A stretch of 64,000 bases of DNA from Dinoroseobacter sp. (GCA_017643385.1 JAEPNN010000008.1:62001-126000); one strand, 5' to 3'. Shown: positions 1 to 11,757, numbered from the stretch's first letter. Program-made: numbers and translations. Notes: generated from the letters alone by a model not told the origin.

Positions 1-1
1 T

Positions 2-172
2 GCGTTCATTACAGATGACCGTATCGACATCACTGATGAGGCTATAGCAGCCATGGATGAAGCAATTGGAACGGGGCAGGAGGCGTCGCTCGACTCCGCT
101 CCTGCCCCTGTCTTGCCTGACGTCGATGAATTGCCCCAACAACCTGCAACGGACCCGGTAGCCTCTGAATAG
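2..172 (+). CDS. OmpH/Skp-family periplasmic chaperone, C-terminal end (partial)
   Basis: An open frame enters from the left edge and stops at TAG 170-172, giving 56 residues. It contains the D-I-D-I-T-D-E stretch followed by a Pro/Ala/Glu-rich tail. In Rhodobacterales the OmpH/Skp chaperone gene, which follows bamA, lies just before fabZ, and such tails fit its C-terminus. The protein would escort unfolded outer-membrane proteins through the periplasm. The family call rests on position and this short tail only, because the diagnostic coiled-coil part lies outside the window. Confidence 0.6.
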   Translation, partial: AFITDDRIDITDEAIAAMDEAIGTGQEASLDSAPAPVLPDVDELPQQPATDPVASE

Positions 173-237
173 CTGGTTGTCTCGAACCACGCTGCTTGCT
201 AGCCACGGTCAACGCAAATACTGTCCGGAGACCTTTT

Positions 238-708
238 ATGGACATTCCTACAACCGCTGACATTGATCTGATCCAACGGATAATCCCGCATCGATACCCA
301 TTTCTGTTGGTCGACAAAGTGAAGGACATTGTGCCCAACACCTCTGCGGTAGGGATCAAGAACGTCACATTCAACGAGCCACATTTCCAAGGTCATTTTC
401 CGGGCGCACCGATTATGCCGGGCGTAACCATCATTGAGGCCATGGCGCAAACAGCAGCTGTTATGGTGGGTGTTTCCATGAATATGGCGGACAGGGATCT
501 CCTTGTTTATTTCATGGCGATCGACAGTGCGAAGTTCCGCCGGAAAGTTGTGCCCGGTGACGTACTTGAAATGAAGCTTGATGTGACGCGCGGCAAGCCC
601 GGTGGCAAAGTCTGGAAATTCCATGGCGTTGGCACGGTGGAGGGCGATGTGGCCTGTGAATGCGACTTTACAGCAATGATGGACTTGCCGAAGGACGCGG
701 CTGAATGA
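238..708 (+). CDS. fabZ: 3-hydroxyacyl-[acyl-carrier-protein] dehydratase FabZ
   Basis: 156 residues, the normal FabZ length. It dehydrates 3-hydroxyacyl-ACP in type II fatty acid synthesis and influences how much 3-hydroxyacyl-ACP reaches lipid A synthesis. The hot-dog signature HFQGHFPG...PGV is present, with catalytic His53 and Glu67 at the family's positions. An in-frame TTG lies at 196, but ATG 238 was chosen because it is preceded by a CGGAG ribosome site and begins at the conserved N-terminus. It overlaps lpxA by 4 bp (ATGA), so the two are translationally coupled in a fabZ-lpxA-lpxI-lpxB operon. Confidence 0.97.
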   Translation: MDIPTTADIDLIQRIIPHRYPFLLVDKVKDIVPNTSAVGIKNVTFNEPHFQGHFPGAPIMPGVTIIEAMAQTAAVMVGVSMNMADRDLLVYFMAIDSAKFRRKVVPGDVLEMKLDVTRGKPGGKVWKFHGVGTVEGDVACECDFTAMMDLPKDAAE

Positions 709-1502
709 GCATTTCGGTCAGCGCTCAGATCCATCCAAGTGCGGTGATCGAGCCCGGTGCCGTGATAGCCGATGGCTGCAAGGTCGGCCCGTTTTGCGTT
801 GTAGGACCAGACGTGGAACTTGGGCGCAACGTTGTATTGCGTAGCCACGTTGTTGTGACTGGCTGGACGCAAGTAGGTGATGAAACAGACATTTTCTCTT
901 TTGCGAGCATTGGTGAGATCCCACAGGATCTCAAGTTCAAAGGCGAAAAGACAAAGCTCATCATTGGGAGACGCAATCGTATCCGCGAACATGTGACGAT
1001 GAACACAGGCACTGAAGGGGGCGGTGGGGTAACCCGTGTAGGCGATAACAACCTCTTTATGGCGGGCTGTCACGTCGCACATGATGCGCAGATCGGAAAC
1101 AATGTCATCGTTGTGAACAATGCGGCGATTGCCGGGCATTGCATCATTGAAGACAACGTGTTGATCGGTGGGCTTTCTGGGATCCACCAGTTTGTCCGTA
1201 TTGGTCGCGGCGCGATCATTGGTGCGGTGACCATGGTGACAAACGACGTTATCCCCTATGGGCTCGTACAGGCCGAAAGAGGCACATTGGATGGTTTGAA
1301 TCTTGTCGGGCTCAAGCGTCGTGGTGTGTCCCGTACGGACATTACTGCGTTGCGAGCCGCATATCAGGCGCTTGCGCAAGGGGAGGGAACCTTCCTCGAA
1401 CGCGCGAGGCGACTGAATGAGGAAACAGAAAGCGAATACGTTCGAGAGATTGCCGAATTCATTATTGCGGCGTCGGATCGAAGCTTTCTGACGCCGAGTT
1501 AG
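705..1502 (+). CDS. lpxA: UDP-N-acetylglucosamine acyltransferase LpxA
   Basis: 265 residues, typical length. It catalyses the first step of lipid A synthesis in the cytoplasm, moving a 3-hydroxyacyl chain from ACP to UDP-GlcNAc. Hexapeptide repeats (I/V-G-x-x-x-x patterns) fill the first two thirds and would form a left-handed beta-helix. The [10 protein letters not shown] segment carries the catalytic His region. The helical C-terminal part begins near residue 190. It starts inside the end of fabZ, and lpxI follows after 3 bp. Confidence 0.97.
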   Translation: MSISVSAQIHPSAVIEPGAVIADGCKVGPFCVVGPDVELGRNVVLRSHVVVTGWTQVGDETDIFSFASIGEIPQDLKFKGEKTKLIIGRRNRIREHVTMNTGTEGGGGVTRVGDNNLFMAGCHVAHDAQIGNNVIVVNNAAIAGHCIIEDNVLIGGLSGIHQFVRIGRGAIIGAVTMVTNDVIPYGLVQAERGTLDGLNLVGLKRRGVSRTDITALRAAYQALAQGEGTFLERARRLNEETESEYVREIAEFIIAASDRSFLTPS

Positions 1503-1505
1503 CGA

Positions 1506-2303
1506 ATGTCGCTCGCAGTTATCTCTGGCTCTGGAGACCTGCCAGTACGTCTCGTCAAAGAAACAGGCGCAATCTGGGTCAAATTGAATAATGTACACAC
1601 GGACATAGGTTCAGAGCCGAACATAACAGCGCAATTTGAAAGGCTTGGAGATCTTTTCTCGGATCTCGCGGAAGCTGGCGTTCAGGAAATCTGCTTTGCT
1701 GGTGCGATGGGGCGCCCAAAGCTCGATCCGTCTTTGTTTGATGCGACCACATTGGAACTGATGCCCAGGCTGGTACCGTTGCTGCAGTCCGGGGATGACG
1801 CATTACTGCGAGGCATCATTGAAGTGTGTGAAGAAAAGGGATTTTCTGTTTGTGCACCACATGAGTTTCTCCCTGGATTGCTGGTCGAACCTGGCGTGAT
1901 GACACGGGCTCACCCCGAGCCTCGTGACGAACAGGACGCCCAGAAGGGTGCAGAGATTCTGCAGACTTTGAGTGTGCACGATATTGGTCAGGGATGCGTT
2001 GTAAGTTCAGGGCAAGTTCTTGGAATTGAAGCACTATATGGAACAGATGCGATGCTGGATGGGATTGCGCAATTGAGACAAAGCCGACAGCCCAATATGA
2101 ATGGTGTCTTTGTAAAACGTGCAAAGGATGGTCAAGATCTGAGGGTGGATTTGCCAACAATTGGTCCAGAAACGATAGATAAAGTAATATCAGCCGATCT
2201 GTCTGCTATCTGTTTGCAGGCCGGATACGTTCAAGTTCTTGATCTTAAAGAAGTCTTGGAACGGGCAAACGCTGCTGGGCTGGTGATATGGGCGACGGAC
2301 TAA
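1506..2303 (+). CDS. lpxI: UDP-2,3-diacylglucosamine pyrophosphatase LpxI (DUF1009 family)
   Basis: 265 residues. LpxI is the alphaproteobacterial replacement for LpxH. It hydrolyses UDP-2,3-diacylglucosamine to lipid X plus UMP, between the LpxA/C/D steps and LpxB. Seen here are the N-terminal S-G-S-G-D-L-P motif, the FAGAMGRPKL stretch near residue 65 and the AHPEPRDEQD region in the middle, all in keeping with DUF1009. Its place directly between lpxA and lpxB supports the call. Its 3' end overlaps lpxB by 16 bp. Confidence 0.93.
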   Translation: MSLAVISGSGDLPVRLVKETGAIWVKLNNVHTDIGSEPNITAQFERLGDLFSDLAEAGVQEICFAGAMGRPKLDPSLFDATTLELMPRLVPLLQSGDDALLRGIIEVCEEKGFSVCAPHEFLPGLLVEPGVMTRAHPEPRDEQDAQKGAEILQTLSVHDIGQGCVVSSGQVLGIEALYGTDAMLDGIAQLRQSRQPNMNGVFVKRAKDGQDLRVDLPTIGPETIDKVISADLSAICLQAGYVQVLDLKEVLERANAAGLVIWATD

Positions 2304-3463
2304 ACGTTTTTCTAATAGCTGGAGAACCTTCAGGCGACGCCCTTGGTGCGGAAGTTATGAAAGGTTTGAAAACCAGAAATCAGGATGTTCAGTTTTCGGG
2401 TGTGGGCGGTCCGTTAATGCAGGCCGAAGGCCTCGTAAGTTTGTTTCCCATGCAAGAATTATCAGTCATGGGTCTCGCTGAAGTTTTGCCCAGACTGCCT
2501 AGCTTGCTTGCGCGTGTTCGCGAAACCAGCAATCGAATAATTTCGACGCGACCAGACGTTTTGCTCACGATAGACAGTCCTGATTTTTGTTTGCGCGTTG
2601 CGCGTAAAGTACGCTCAATGAATCCTGAACAGCGTATCGTGCATTACGTTGCGCCATCTGTCTGGGCGTGGCGACCTGAACGCGCCACGAAAATGGCTCC
2701 GATCGTTGATCAGGTACTTTGCCTGCTTCCGTTTGAGCCACCTTTCATGAAAAAGGCCGGGATGCGCGCAGACTTCGTCGGTCACCCCTTATCGCAGACG
2801 AAGAAACCTAAATATGATGACGTGTTCAATTTCCGGGAGCATCATGGAATAGACGCGGACGCAAATATATTGTTGGCCTTGCCAGGCTCAAGGCGTGGTG
2901 AGGTTGAGCGGCTCAGTTCAGTTTTCGGATTGGCGCTGAAGAAGCACCTTACTGAGTTTCCAAACACGCGCGTCATTGTTCCGACCGTTGCACCTATCGC
3001 GGATCGCGTACGCACCTTGGCGGGGGAATGGCCAGGCGGACCAATCGTCTTGTGTCCGACAGGTGATACAGAGGCCGACCAACGGGAAAAAGCATTGGCT
3101 TTCGCCGCGGCAGATCTTGCCCTGGCGGCTTCTGGCACAGTTTCGCTTGAGTTGGCCGCTTATGCGACGCCTATGGTGATCGCTTATGACATGAATTGGC
3201 TTTCGCGGCGCATCATTGCTTCGAAACTGCTCATAGATACCGTGACGCTGGTGAACCTTGTAAGTGAGACTCGGACAATTCCGGAACATTTGGGAAATGA
3301 TTGCACACCTGATGCTATTGCGGAATCGCTTTCAAAGGTTCGACGACATCCTGTCGGACAATCTCGTGCCATGTCATTAACGATGATGCGCCTTGGGAAG
3401 GGTGGTGCAGCGCCGGGACTGCGCGCGGCGGACGCGATTTTGGATGGAATATCATATCTTTAA
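2288..3463 (+). CDS. lpxB: Lipid-A-disaccharide synthase LpxB
   Basis: 391 residues, usual length. It is a membrane-associated glycosyltransferase (GT19) that joins UDP-2,3-diacylglucosamine and lipid X into the lipid A disaccharide. The N-terminal AGEPSGD motif, the YVAPSVWAWR segment and the GSRxGEV motif of the family are all visible. ATG 2288 lies inside lpxI, so coupling is likely. The last 4 bp overlap the convergent cytochrome gene on the other strand, and no terminator is visible between them. Confidence 0.96.
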   Translation: MGDGLNVFLIAGEPSGDALGAEVMKGLKTRNQDVQFSGVGGPLMQAEGLVSLFPMQELSVMGLAEVLPRLPSLLARVRETSNRIISTRPDVLLTIDSPDFCLRVARKVRSMNPEQRIVHYVAPSVWAWRPERATKMAPIVDQVLCLLPFEPPFMKKAGMRADFVGHPLSQTKKPKYDDVFNFREHHGIDADANILLALPGSRRGEVERLSSVFGLALKKHLTEFPNTRVIVPTVAPIADRVRTLAGEWPGGPIVLCPTGDTEADQREKALAFAAADLALAASGTVSLELAAYATPMVIAYDMNWLSRRIIASKLLIDTVTLVNLVSETRTIPEHLGNDCTPDAIAESLSKVRRHPVGQSRAMSLTMMRLGKGGAAPGLRAADAILDGISYL

Positions 3464-4335
3464 CGGATTGATAAGAGGTAGGCCGCGACAGCTTCGCGAT
3501 CGCTGGCCGGGAGCTTTGCGTAATTCTCCACCACGGCTTTCATACTTCCGCCAGCCACATCAAACTCTGGTGTAAATCCGGTTTCCAGATAATCTGCGAT
3601 CTCCAGAGCGGACCAACCGAGGGCGTCGGGCCTAATATTTGGAATGCGTCCATCCCCAGAAGGATTTGGTGCGCCTCCCATCCATTTCGATCTAACTAAT
3701 CCACCAAGAATATCGCGAGGGGTATGACATTCAGCGCAATGTCCAAGACCTTCAACAAGATATCGACCGCGTTCCAATTGGTCGGTTCTGATGTCGTCCA
3801 AAATCCAGTCATCGGTCAGGTAACGCGCTTTCCAAACGCCGATTGCGCGACGAATATTAAACGGAAAAGCGACTTCATGGGCCAGAGAAGGTGTAGAAGA
3901 GCTTGGTAAGCCCCTCATATACAGAAATATATCAACGATATCCTGATCGCTCATCTTGGCATAGCTGGCGTAAGGAAATGCGGGATAATAGTGACTGCCA
4001 TCCGGCGCAAGGCCCTGACGGACGGCTGCGGCAAACATATGAACATCCCAGGCGCCGATTCCAAAATCTGGATCCTGCGAAATATTGGGTGCAATAAACG
4101 TCCCAAAATCACTGATGAATCTTGCACCACCTGACAGCAGGCTCTTGTCGTCAGCGCCTGGCGGTGCGTGGCAGGATGCGCATCCGGCAGCATGAAACAC
4201 CAGCTCGCCCCGATCAGCATCAGCATCAAGCGCTAACAGATCAGACGTGTCATCAAACTGAGGTAGGGTTACCGCGAAGCCTACCCCGACTGCGAGTAAT
4301 ATAAGTAATACAAGAGTTTGCGTGACGAATTTCAT
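3460..4335 (-). CDS. Diheme c-type cytochrome
   Basis: 291 residues. An N-terminal hydrophobic segment (about residues 5-24) acts as a signal or anchor. Two haem-binding motifs follow, CASCH (residues 52-56) and CAECH (about 197-201), with downstream Met residues able to act as sixth ligands. The layout, two cytochrome c domains after a membrane segment, resembles the cytochrome subunits of alcohol/aldehyde dehydrogenases and other periplasmic electron carriers, but no dehydrogenase gene is nearby and the partner is unknown. It lies downstream of a cytochrome c' gene on the same strand. Confidence 0.85.
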   Translation of the reverse strand: MKFVTQTLVLLILLAVGVGFAVTLPQFDDTSDLLALDADADRGELVFHAAGCASCHAPPGADDKSLLSGGARFISDFGTFIAPNISQDPDFGIGAWDVHMFAAAVRQGLAPDGSHYYPAFPYASYAKMSDQDIVDIFLYMRGLPSSSTPSLAHEVAFPFNIRRAIGVWKARYLTDDWILDDIRTDQLERGRYLVEGLGHCAECHTPRDILGGLVRSKWMGGAPNPSGDGRIPNIRPDALGWSALEIADYLETGFTPEFDVAGGSMKAVVENYAKLPASDREAVAAYLLSIR

Positions 4336-4346
4336 GTATACTCTAA

Positions 4347-4374
4347 CCTCGGGCGACCTTTATGACACCCGAGG
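4347..4374. other. Inverted repeat between the two cytochrome genes
   Basis: CCTCGGG at 4347-4353 and CCCGAGG at 4368-4374 form a 7-bp perfect stem with a 14-nt loop. It sits just after the cytochrome c' stop and just before the diheme cytochrome start on the minus strand. No T-run follows, so it is more likely a partial attenuator or an mRNA-processing or stability element than a full terminator. Confidence 0.4.
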
Positions 4375-4385
4375 CTTGCCAGGTA

Positions 4386-4850
4386 CTAACGTGATTTCTG
4401 ATATGCATCGTGACATGCGCCACAGGTTGCCCCTAATCCGCCGAGCGCACCACCAATTGCACCAGCGCCATCACCGGCAACCGCTTGAATCGCAAGCGCT
4501 GCGGTGCCGAAATCAGCGAATTTGGACAGGAAGTCGTCGTAGTTTTCCCAGATAGCAGGCAACGCGGCAGTCGTTGCGACGGCATCTGAATCGGATCCCT
4601 CAGGCCAGAGAGGTGCCTGATTGAACTGCGAGACGTTTACGAGATTGTCCGCTGCGGCTTGCGCAAGTTCTGCATCATAGTCGATGCGACCACGCGCTAT
4701 ACCGGCCAGGATTCCAATACTGACGCCGTTCATTTTGAACATGCCTTGGCGCGCGCCAATCTGATTAGTAAAATCCTGTGCTGTAGCGACCGAGCCAACA
4801 AACACTGTTGTCGCGACGGCAAGGGCGGTGACTGCGGGGCGAAGTTTCAT
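4386..4850 (-). CDS. Cytochrome c' / c-556 family protein
   Basis: 154 residues with a cleavable signal peptide ending near A-T-A-Q (about residues 20-25). The single haem motif CGACH lies at the extreme C-terminus (residues 143-147), the hallmark of cytochrome c' four-helix-bundle proteins. Such proteins are periplasmic and bind NO or other gases, or carry electrons. ATG 4850 is preferred over the adjoining TTG because GGAGAG lies at the right distance. Upstream, the inverted repeat AGGTC-gca-GACCT (4887-4899) could be an operator. Confidence 0.9.
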   Translation of the reverse strand: MKLRPAVTALAVATTVFVGSVATAQDFTNQIGARQGMFKMNGVSIGILAGIARGRIDYDAELAQAAADNLVNVSQFNQAPLWPEGSDSDAVATTAALPAIWENYDDFLSKFADFGTAALAIQAVAGDGAGAIGGALGGLGATCGACHDAYQKSR

Positions 4851-4968
4851 CAAAGCTCTCCAATCTTTTCATGCGCAAAATAAACTAGGTCGCAGACCTG
4901 GTTTTGGCAAAACGCACAATTGCGAGAGGTTTTGTTTAATGTGTGCGTAAGTGCACGATGGGAAGCCG

Positions 4969-6111
4969 TTATCCCCGCCAAATCCAACCGCCACCATAGA
5001 CACGGCTGCCGTCGGACCCGTAGAACACGCAAGCCTGACCTGGGCTAACACCCTCTTCTGCAAGGACTAATTCTACAATAGCCTCAGTAGGGGATGTCGG
5101 ACGCAGAATCGCCTCTCGCGGGGGCCGAGTTGATCGGATTTTTACATCAAGTTCCCATTGGTCTTGCGCTTCAAAAGGTTCATCACCCAGCCAATTGATT
5201 TCACGCACGGGAACCAGTCGCGTCGAAAGCGCAGATTTTGGACCGACGATGACTTCGCGTTTCTCTGGGTCAAGCTTCACGACATAAAGAGGCTCTTCCA
5301 GGCCCCCGATACCAAGACCGCGCCGTTGTCCTATCGTGTAGTGTATGACGCCGCTGTGTTCGGCGAGCACACGCCCGTCAAGGTGAACGATGTGGCCGGG
5401 CTGACCGGCGCCTGGTCGCAATTTCTCTATGACCGACGCGTAATCGCCATTGGGCACAAAACATATGTCTTGGCTATCTGGCTTGTCTGCGACAGCCAGA
5501 CCAAATTCGGCTGCCAGATCACGGGTTTCCGCCTTACTCTTGAGATGACCAAGAGGAAACCGCAGATAATCCAGCTGCTCTTGTGTTGTCGAAAACAGAA
5601 AATAGCTTTGATCACGAGATGGATCGCCAGCTGCATGAAGTTCAGGACCCAACGTGCCGATTTTGCGCTGTATATAGTGGCCAGTTGCCATACAATCCGC
5701 ATCAAGGTCGCGTGCAGTATGCAGAAGGTCCTTGAATTTGACCCGTTCATTGCAGCGAATGCACGGAACGGGGGTCGCACCTGACAAATAACTGTCTGCG
5801 AACTCGTCAATAACCGCTTCCCGGAAGGTATTTTCATAATCTAGGACGTAGTGTGGGAAGCCCATTTCCTCTGCGACGCGTCGCGCATCGTGTATATCAC
5901 GACCAGCACAACACGCACCTTTCTTCGCAAGTGCTGCTCCATGATCATAAAGCTGAAGCGTCACCCCCACGACATCGTAGCCTTCGCGTGCCAGCTTTGC
6001 CGCAACAACGCTGGAATCCACACCGCCTGACATCGCAACAACAACGCGCGTGTCGGAAGGGGCTTTGGCAAAGCCGAGTGAGTTCAGCGCAGGCGCTGCA
6101 TCCTTGGGCAT
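4969..6111 (-). CDS. mnmA: tRNA-specific 2-thiouridylase MnmA
   Basis: 380 residues. It installs the 2-thio group on U34 of the Lys, Glu and Gln tRNAs, using ATP and relayed sulfur. The PP-loop motif AMSGGVDSS near the N-terminus, the catalytic Cys in [11 protein letters not shown] (about residue 120) and the second Cys in SQDICF (about residue 220) are all present. It is divergent from sciP, a neighbourhood common in Rhodobacterales. The N-terminal extension of about 20 residues before the PP-loop is ordinary for this order. Confidence 0.96.
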   Translation of the reverse strand: MPKDAAPALNSLGFAKAPSDTRVVVAMSGGVDSSVVAAKLAREGYDVVGVTLQLYDHGAALAKKGACCAGRDIHDARRVAEEMGFPHYVLDYENTFREAVIDEFADSYLSGATPVPCIRCNERVKFKDLLHTARDLDADCMATGHYIQRKIGTLGPELHAAGDPSRDQSYFLFSTTQEQLDYLRFPLGHLKSKAETRDLAAEFGLAVADKPDSQDICFVPNGDYASVIEKLRPGAGQPGHIVHLDGRVLAEHSGVIHYTIGQRRGLGIGGLEEPLYVVKLDPEKREVIVGPKSALSTRLVPVREINWLGDEPFEAQDQWELDVKIRSTRPPREAILRPTSPTEAIVELVLAEEGVSPGQACVFYGSDGSRVYGGGWIWRG

Positions 6112-6240
6112 CGATCATCTCCGTAGGGTCGCGAGAAATATAGGAAAACTTGAGGCAAAGCCAAGGGTCTTGGGGCTCGTTAATTCACTGCACGTTAAGG
6201 TCACTCCCTGAGGGTAACACACACAAGGGATCAGTTGGAC

Positions 6241-6534
6241 ATGATGATGTATCTCAAACGTAGTCGCGGACCTGCGGCAATAACTTTGCCCGATGGGCAT
6301 ATTTTGTCTCGTTCAGACCTGCCTTCGCCGAATACAAAGCGATGGGTCGCAAGCCGGAAAGCCGCCATTGTACAGGCGGTACGTTATGGCCTGCTAAGTG
6401 AAGAAGACGCGTTAAGCGTGTACGCGTTGTCGAGAGAAGAGCTTTCGAGTTGGCAGGCAGCCATACATAATTTTGGAGAAAATGCTCTCAAAGCTACAAA
6501 ATTGCAGGAATTTAGACAGCAAGGTGAAGAATAA
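6241..6534 (+). CDS. sciP: SciP-family CtrA inhibitor (DUF1153)
   Basis: 97 residues. In Caulobacter, SciP is a small helix-turn-helix protein that binds CtrA and blocks transcription of its targets, tying them to the cell cycle. The conserved YLKR-RGP start, the LPSPNTKRWV segment and the helical SEEDALSVYALSREELSSW helix-turn-helix region are present. ATG 6241 is preferred because AAGGGA lies 10 nt upstream, while the earlier TTG at 6235 would leave only 4 nt. ctrA lies 122 bp downstream on the same strand, so regulator and target protein sit together. Confidence 0.92.
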   Translation: MMMYLKRSRGPAAITLPDGHILSRSDLPSPNTKRWVASRKAAIVQAVRYGLLSEEDALSVYALSREELSSWQAAIHNFGENALKATKLQEFRQQGEE

Positions 6535-6586
6535 CTAATAAATTAGTAGACAACTTAAGGTTGAGCGTGCAGATTGGCGGCAGTGA

Positions 6587-6603
6587 GTAACGGGCGATTA
6601 ACC
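6587..6603 (+). promoter_or_regulatory. CtrA-like binding box upstream of ctrA
   Basis: GTAA (6587-6590), 7 nt, TTAACC (6598-6603). The known CtrA consensus is TTAA-N7-TTAAC, so this site differs by one base in the left half and matches the right half fully. It lies about 54 bp before the ctrA start codon, where autoregulation would be expected. Binding is inferred, not shown. Confidence 0.5.
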
Positions 6604-6656
6604 ATTTGAATGCCATGTTCAGTTGCGACACGAGCCAGCTACGGAGGCCATAGGCT

Positions 6657-7370
6657 ATGCGCGTATTGATGATTGAGGACGATCCTGGAACGGCAAAAAG
6701 CATCGAGTTGATGCTGACCCATGCGAATCTGAACGTCTACGGAACCGATATGGGGGAAGAAGGCATCGATCTGGCACGCATTTATGATTACGATCTGATC
6801 CTTCTGGATTTGGATTTGCCAGACATGACAGGACATGAAGTCCTGCGTCAGTTGCGTCTTGCACGTATTGAAACCCCAATACTGATACTTTCAGGATCCG
6901 ATGATACGGAAAGCAAACTCAAGGGCTTCGGGTTTGGTGCTGACGACTACCTTACAAAGCCCTTTCATAGGGACGAGCTCGTGGCCCGCATCCACGCCAT
7001 AATTCGTCGATCGAAAGGACACGCGCAGTCGGTCATTAACACCGGAAAGGTCTGCGTCAATCTTGATGCAAAGACTGTCGAAGTCGAAAATCAAGCTGTC
7101 CATTTGACTGGCAAAGAATATCAGATGTTTGAATTGCTTAGTCTTCGAAAGGGAACAACCCTGACAAAGGAAATGTTCCTCAACCATCTGTACGGCGGTA
7201 TGGACGAACCCGAATTGAAGATTATCGATGTTTTCATTTGTAAACTGCGCAAAAAACTTAGCCAGGCCACCGGCGGTGAGAATTACATCGAGACCGTTTG
7301 GGGCAGGGGCTATGTATTGCGCGACCCCGTCACCACTGAAGCGGTAGAACGCGTTTACGCTACGGGCTAA
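6657..7370 (+). CDS. ctrA: Cell-cycle response regulator CtrA
   Basis: 237 residues. OmpR-type response regulator: receiver domain (1-120) with phosphoacceptor Asp51 in LLDLDLPD, acidic pocket E7-D8-D9 and conserved Lys in LTKPF; a winged-helix DNA-binding domain follows (about 125-225). In Rhodobacterales, CtrA mainly controls motility, gene transfer agents and quorum-linked functions, and is often not essential. A GGAGG ribosome site sits 8 nt before ATG 6657. The C-terminus reads A-T-G rather than the A-A needed for ClpXP degradation in Caulobacter, so turnover may differ. Confidence 0.97.
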   Translation: MRVLMIEDDPGTAKSIELMLTHANLNVYGTDMGEEGIDLARIYDYDLILLDLDLPDMTGHEVLRQLRLARIETPILILSGSDDTESKLKGFGFGADDYLTKPFHRDELVARIHAIIRRSKGHAQSVINTGKVCVNLDAKTVEVENQAVHLTGKEYQMFELLSLRKGTTLTKEMFLNHLYGGMDEPELKIIDVFICKLRKKLSQATGGENYIETVWGRGYVLRDPVTTEAVERVYATG

Positions 7371-7419
7371 TTCTGCTCTGGACCGCGCGCTTCGCTCCCC
7401 CTAAATCTTGGCGATGTGA

Positions 7420-9546
<2,127 letters not shown>

Positions 9547-11640
9547 ATGGGCACGCGGCCCGAAATCTTGTTCCCGCTCTTTGCGCCGCTTGAAACGCTA
9601 TCCGGCATAGGCCCGCGCACGGCGCAGTCTCTTGGCGCGATCGACATTTCCATTCCGCGTGATCTGGTTTTGACACTGCCACAATCCGGTATCAGGCGGG
9701 TACAGGTGGGCAGCATCTATGAGATACCGCTGCCAGCAACTCTGACGCTCGAAATCATTGTTCAACGCCACATTGTACCGCCCGCGCGCGGCCGACCCCA
9801 CCGTATTGAAGTAGAGGATTTGGACGGAAACCGATTCTTTCTGGTCTATTTCCATGCGCGTGGCGATTATCTGGACCGTCTTTTGCCTGTAGGCCAACAC
9901 CGAACCGTATCGGGCAAAGTCGAACTCTATGATGGCATCGCCCAGATGACCCATCCAGATCATGTTCTCAAAGCAGCGGATGTTAGCGATTTGCGCGCCT
10001 TTGAACCCATCTATCCTTTGACCCATGGTGTGACGCAAAAAACCATGTCGAAAGCGGTCCTCGCAAGTTTGGATCGCACGCCTGAGTTTGCTGAATGGAT
10101 CGATCTGAGCCTCCGAGAGAAGAACACCTGGCCAGACTGGCACACGGCCCTTGCATTGGCGCATGACCCGCAGGCCATGGAGGATCTTTCCGAAAATACA
10201 CCGCCGCGGCGTCGCCTGGCCTATGACGAGCTTTTCGCCCACCAACTGACGCTCGCGCTTGCGCGGGCGGCGCGCAGGGACAAGCCGGGGAAAGCCAGTA
10301 TGGGAACAGGCAAACTGACAGATCCAGTGCTTGCCGAGCTGCCGTACCGCCCCACGAGTGCGCAATTGCGGGCAATAAGTGAAATCGCTGGGGATCTGCG
10401 GTCCGTTAAACGCATGAACCGATTGCTCCAAGGCGACGTGGGGGCAGGTAAGACGCTTGTTGCCTTGGTGGCTATGCTGATCGTGGTGGAGGCTGGCGGG
10501 CAGGCCGTACTTATGGCCCCCACCGAAGTTCTGGCGCGCCAACATTTTGAGTCGCTGCGAGAGATGTCTGCACACACAGACCTGCGCATTGAGGTTCTGA
10601 CAGGCCGGGACAAAGGCAAGGTCCGGACTGAGAAGCTTTCAGGGCTGGCTACCGGCGACATCAACATCCTCGTTGGGACGCATGCGGTATTTCAAAAAGA
10701 CGTGCATTTTCAAGACCTACGCCTGTCTGTGATCGACGAACAGCATCGATTTGGTGTGCGTGAACGCATGCAATTGGGGCAAAAGGGGCAGGGCGTCGAT
10801 GTGCTGGTTATGACCGCGACCCCCATTCCGCGCAGTCTCGCCTTGGCAAGTTACGGCGACATGGATGTTTCGATCCTTGATGAAAAACCTGCTGGCCGGC
10901 AACCGATCACAACAGCGTTGATCTCGGGATCGAGGTTGGACGAAGTCATTGCCCATATGGCGGGTGCGCTGGATGCTGGACATCAGGCCTACTGGGTATG
11001 TCCACTCATCGAGGAAAGCGAAACGCTTGAACTGACGGCCGCTGAAGAACGCTTCAAAGCGCTTAGGGCGCGATTTGGAGAAGATGCCGTTGCGCTGGTG
11101 CACGGGCAAATGCCCCCGGAAGAAAAAGACGAAGCCATGGCCGGGTTTCAGTCAGGCGCGCGAAAGATCCTTGTTGCGACAACGGTGATCGAAGTCGGTG
11201 TGGATGTACCGAACGCCTCCATCATGGTCATCGAAGGGGCAGAGCGCTTTGGATTGGCGCAATTGCACCAGCTCAGGGGGCGTGTTGGGCGTGGATCTGC
11301 GAAGTCTTCATGCCTGCTGATGTATACGTCCCCCTTGGGCGAGACTGCAAAGCGACGTTTGGAGCTTATGCGTGAAACACAGGACGGGTTTCGGATCGCC
11401 GAGGTGGATCTGGAAATGCGCGGGGCCGGTGACGTTATCGGGACAGCACAGTCCGGGTTGCCGAGGTTTCGGATCGCAGACCTTGAACATCAGGCAGGGC
11501 TGATGGAAATCGCCCGGGATGACGCGCGTGCACTTCTTACCAAAGACCCCGAGCTGAACACGGCAAGGGGGCAGGCCGCGCGCGTGCTGCTGTGGTTGAT
11601 GGGGCAGGATCAGGCAATTCGTTTGATTTCGGTAGGTTAG
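9547..11640 (+). CDS. recG: ATP-dependent DNA helicase RecG
   Basis: 697 residues. It remodels stalled replication forks and branch-migrates Holliday junctions. An N-terminal OB/wedge domain is followed by the helicase core, with Walker A GDVGAGKT (about residues 296-303), the DEQHRFGV Walker B (about 396) and the motif VI region HQLRGRVGRG. The start codon follows the ligA stop with no gap. The gene after it is the LexA-box micropeptide gene, which has its own promoter region. Confidence 0.97.
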   Translation: MGTRPEILFPLFAPLETLSGIGPRTAQSLGAIDISIPRDLVLTLPQSGIRRVQVGSIYEIPLPATLTLEIIVQRHIVPPARGRPHRIEVEDLDGNRFFLVYFHARGDYLDRLLPVGQHRTVSGKVELYDGIAQMTHPDHVLKAADVSDLRAFEPIYPLTHGVTQKTMSKAVLASLDRTPEFAEWIDLSLREKNTWPDWHTALALAHDPQAMEDLSENTPPRRRLAYDELFAHQLTLALARAARRDKPGKASMGTGKLTDPVLAELPYRPTSAQLRAISEIAGDLRSVKRMNRLLQGDVGAGKTLVALVAMLIVVEAGGQAVLMAPTEVLARQHFESLREMSAHTDLRIEVLTGRDKGKVRTEKLSGLATGDINILVGTHAVFQKDVHFQDLRLSVIDEQHRFGVRERMQLGQKGQGVDVLVMTATPIPRSLALASYGDMDVSILDEKPAGRQPITTALISGSRLDEVIAHMAGALDAGHQAYWVCPLIEESETLELTAAEERFKALRARFGEDAVALVHGQMPPEEKDEAMAGFQSGARKILVATTVIEVGVDVPNASIMVIEGAERFGLAQLHQLRGRVGRGSAKSSCLLMYTSPLGETAKRRLELMRETQDGFRIAEVDLEMRGAGDVIGTAQSGLPRFRIADLEHQAGLMEIARDDARALLTKDPELNTARGQAARVLLWLMGQDQAIRLISVG

Positions 11641-11679
11641 CCGGGCTTTAGATCTGGCGTTCTCTTTTGGTCATGTTTT

Positions 11680-11694
11680 GTTCTCAAAAAGTTC
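11680..11694 (+). promoter_or_regulatory. LexA (SOS) box upstream of the micropeptide gene
   Basis: GTTC (11680-11683), 7 nt, GTTC (11691-11694): an exact match to the alphaproteobacterial LexA operator GTTC-N7-GTTC. A second, one-mismatch element, GATC-N7-GAAC, lies at 11707-11721. Both sit between the recG stop and the small coding region at 11758, about 65 bp before its start codon. LexA repression and DNA-damage induction are inferred from the motif. Confidence 0.75.
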
Positions 11695-11757
11695 TTTACT
11701 TTCTCGGATCAAAATGAGAACAAAGGTGCAACACAGTTGCCAACACGGAGTGCCAAG

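Noticed and set aside
507-1598. 363-codon minus-strand frame opposite fabZ-lpxA
   Set aside because: It lies antisense to well-supported lipid A genes and has no family resemblance.
6180-6198. TTAA repeated upstream of sciP as a CtrA site
   Set aside because: The two TTAA words are 11 nt apart, not the 7 nt of the CtrA consensus.
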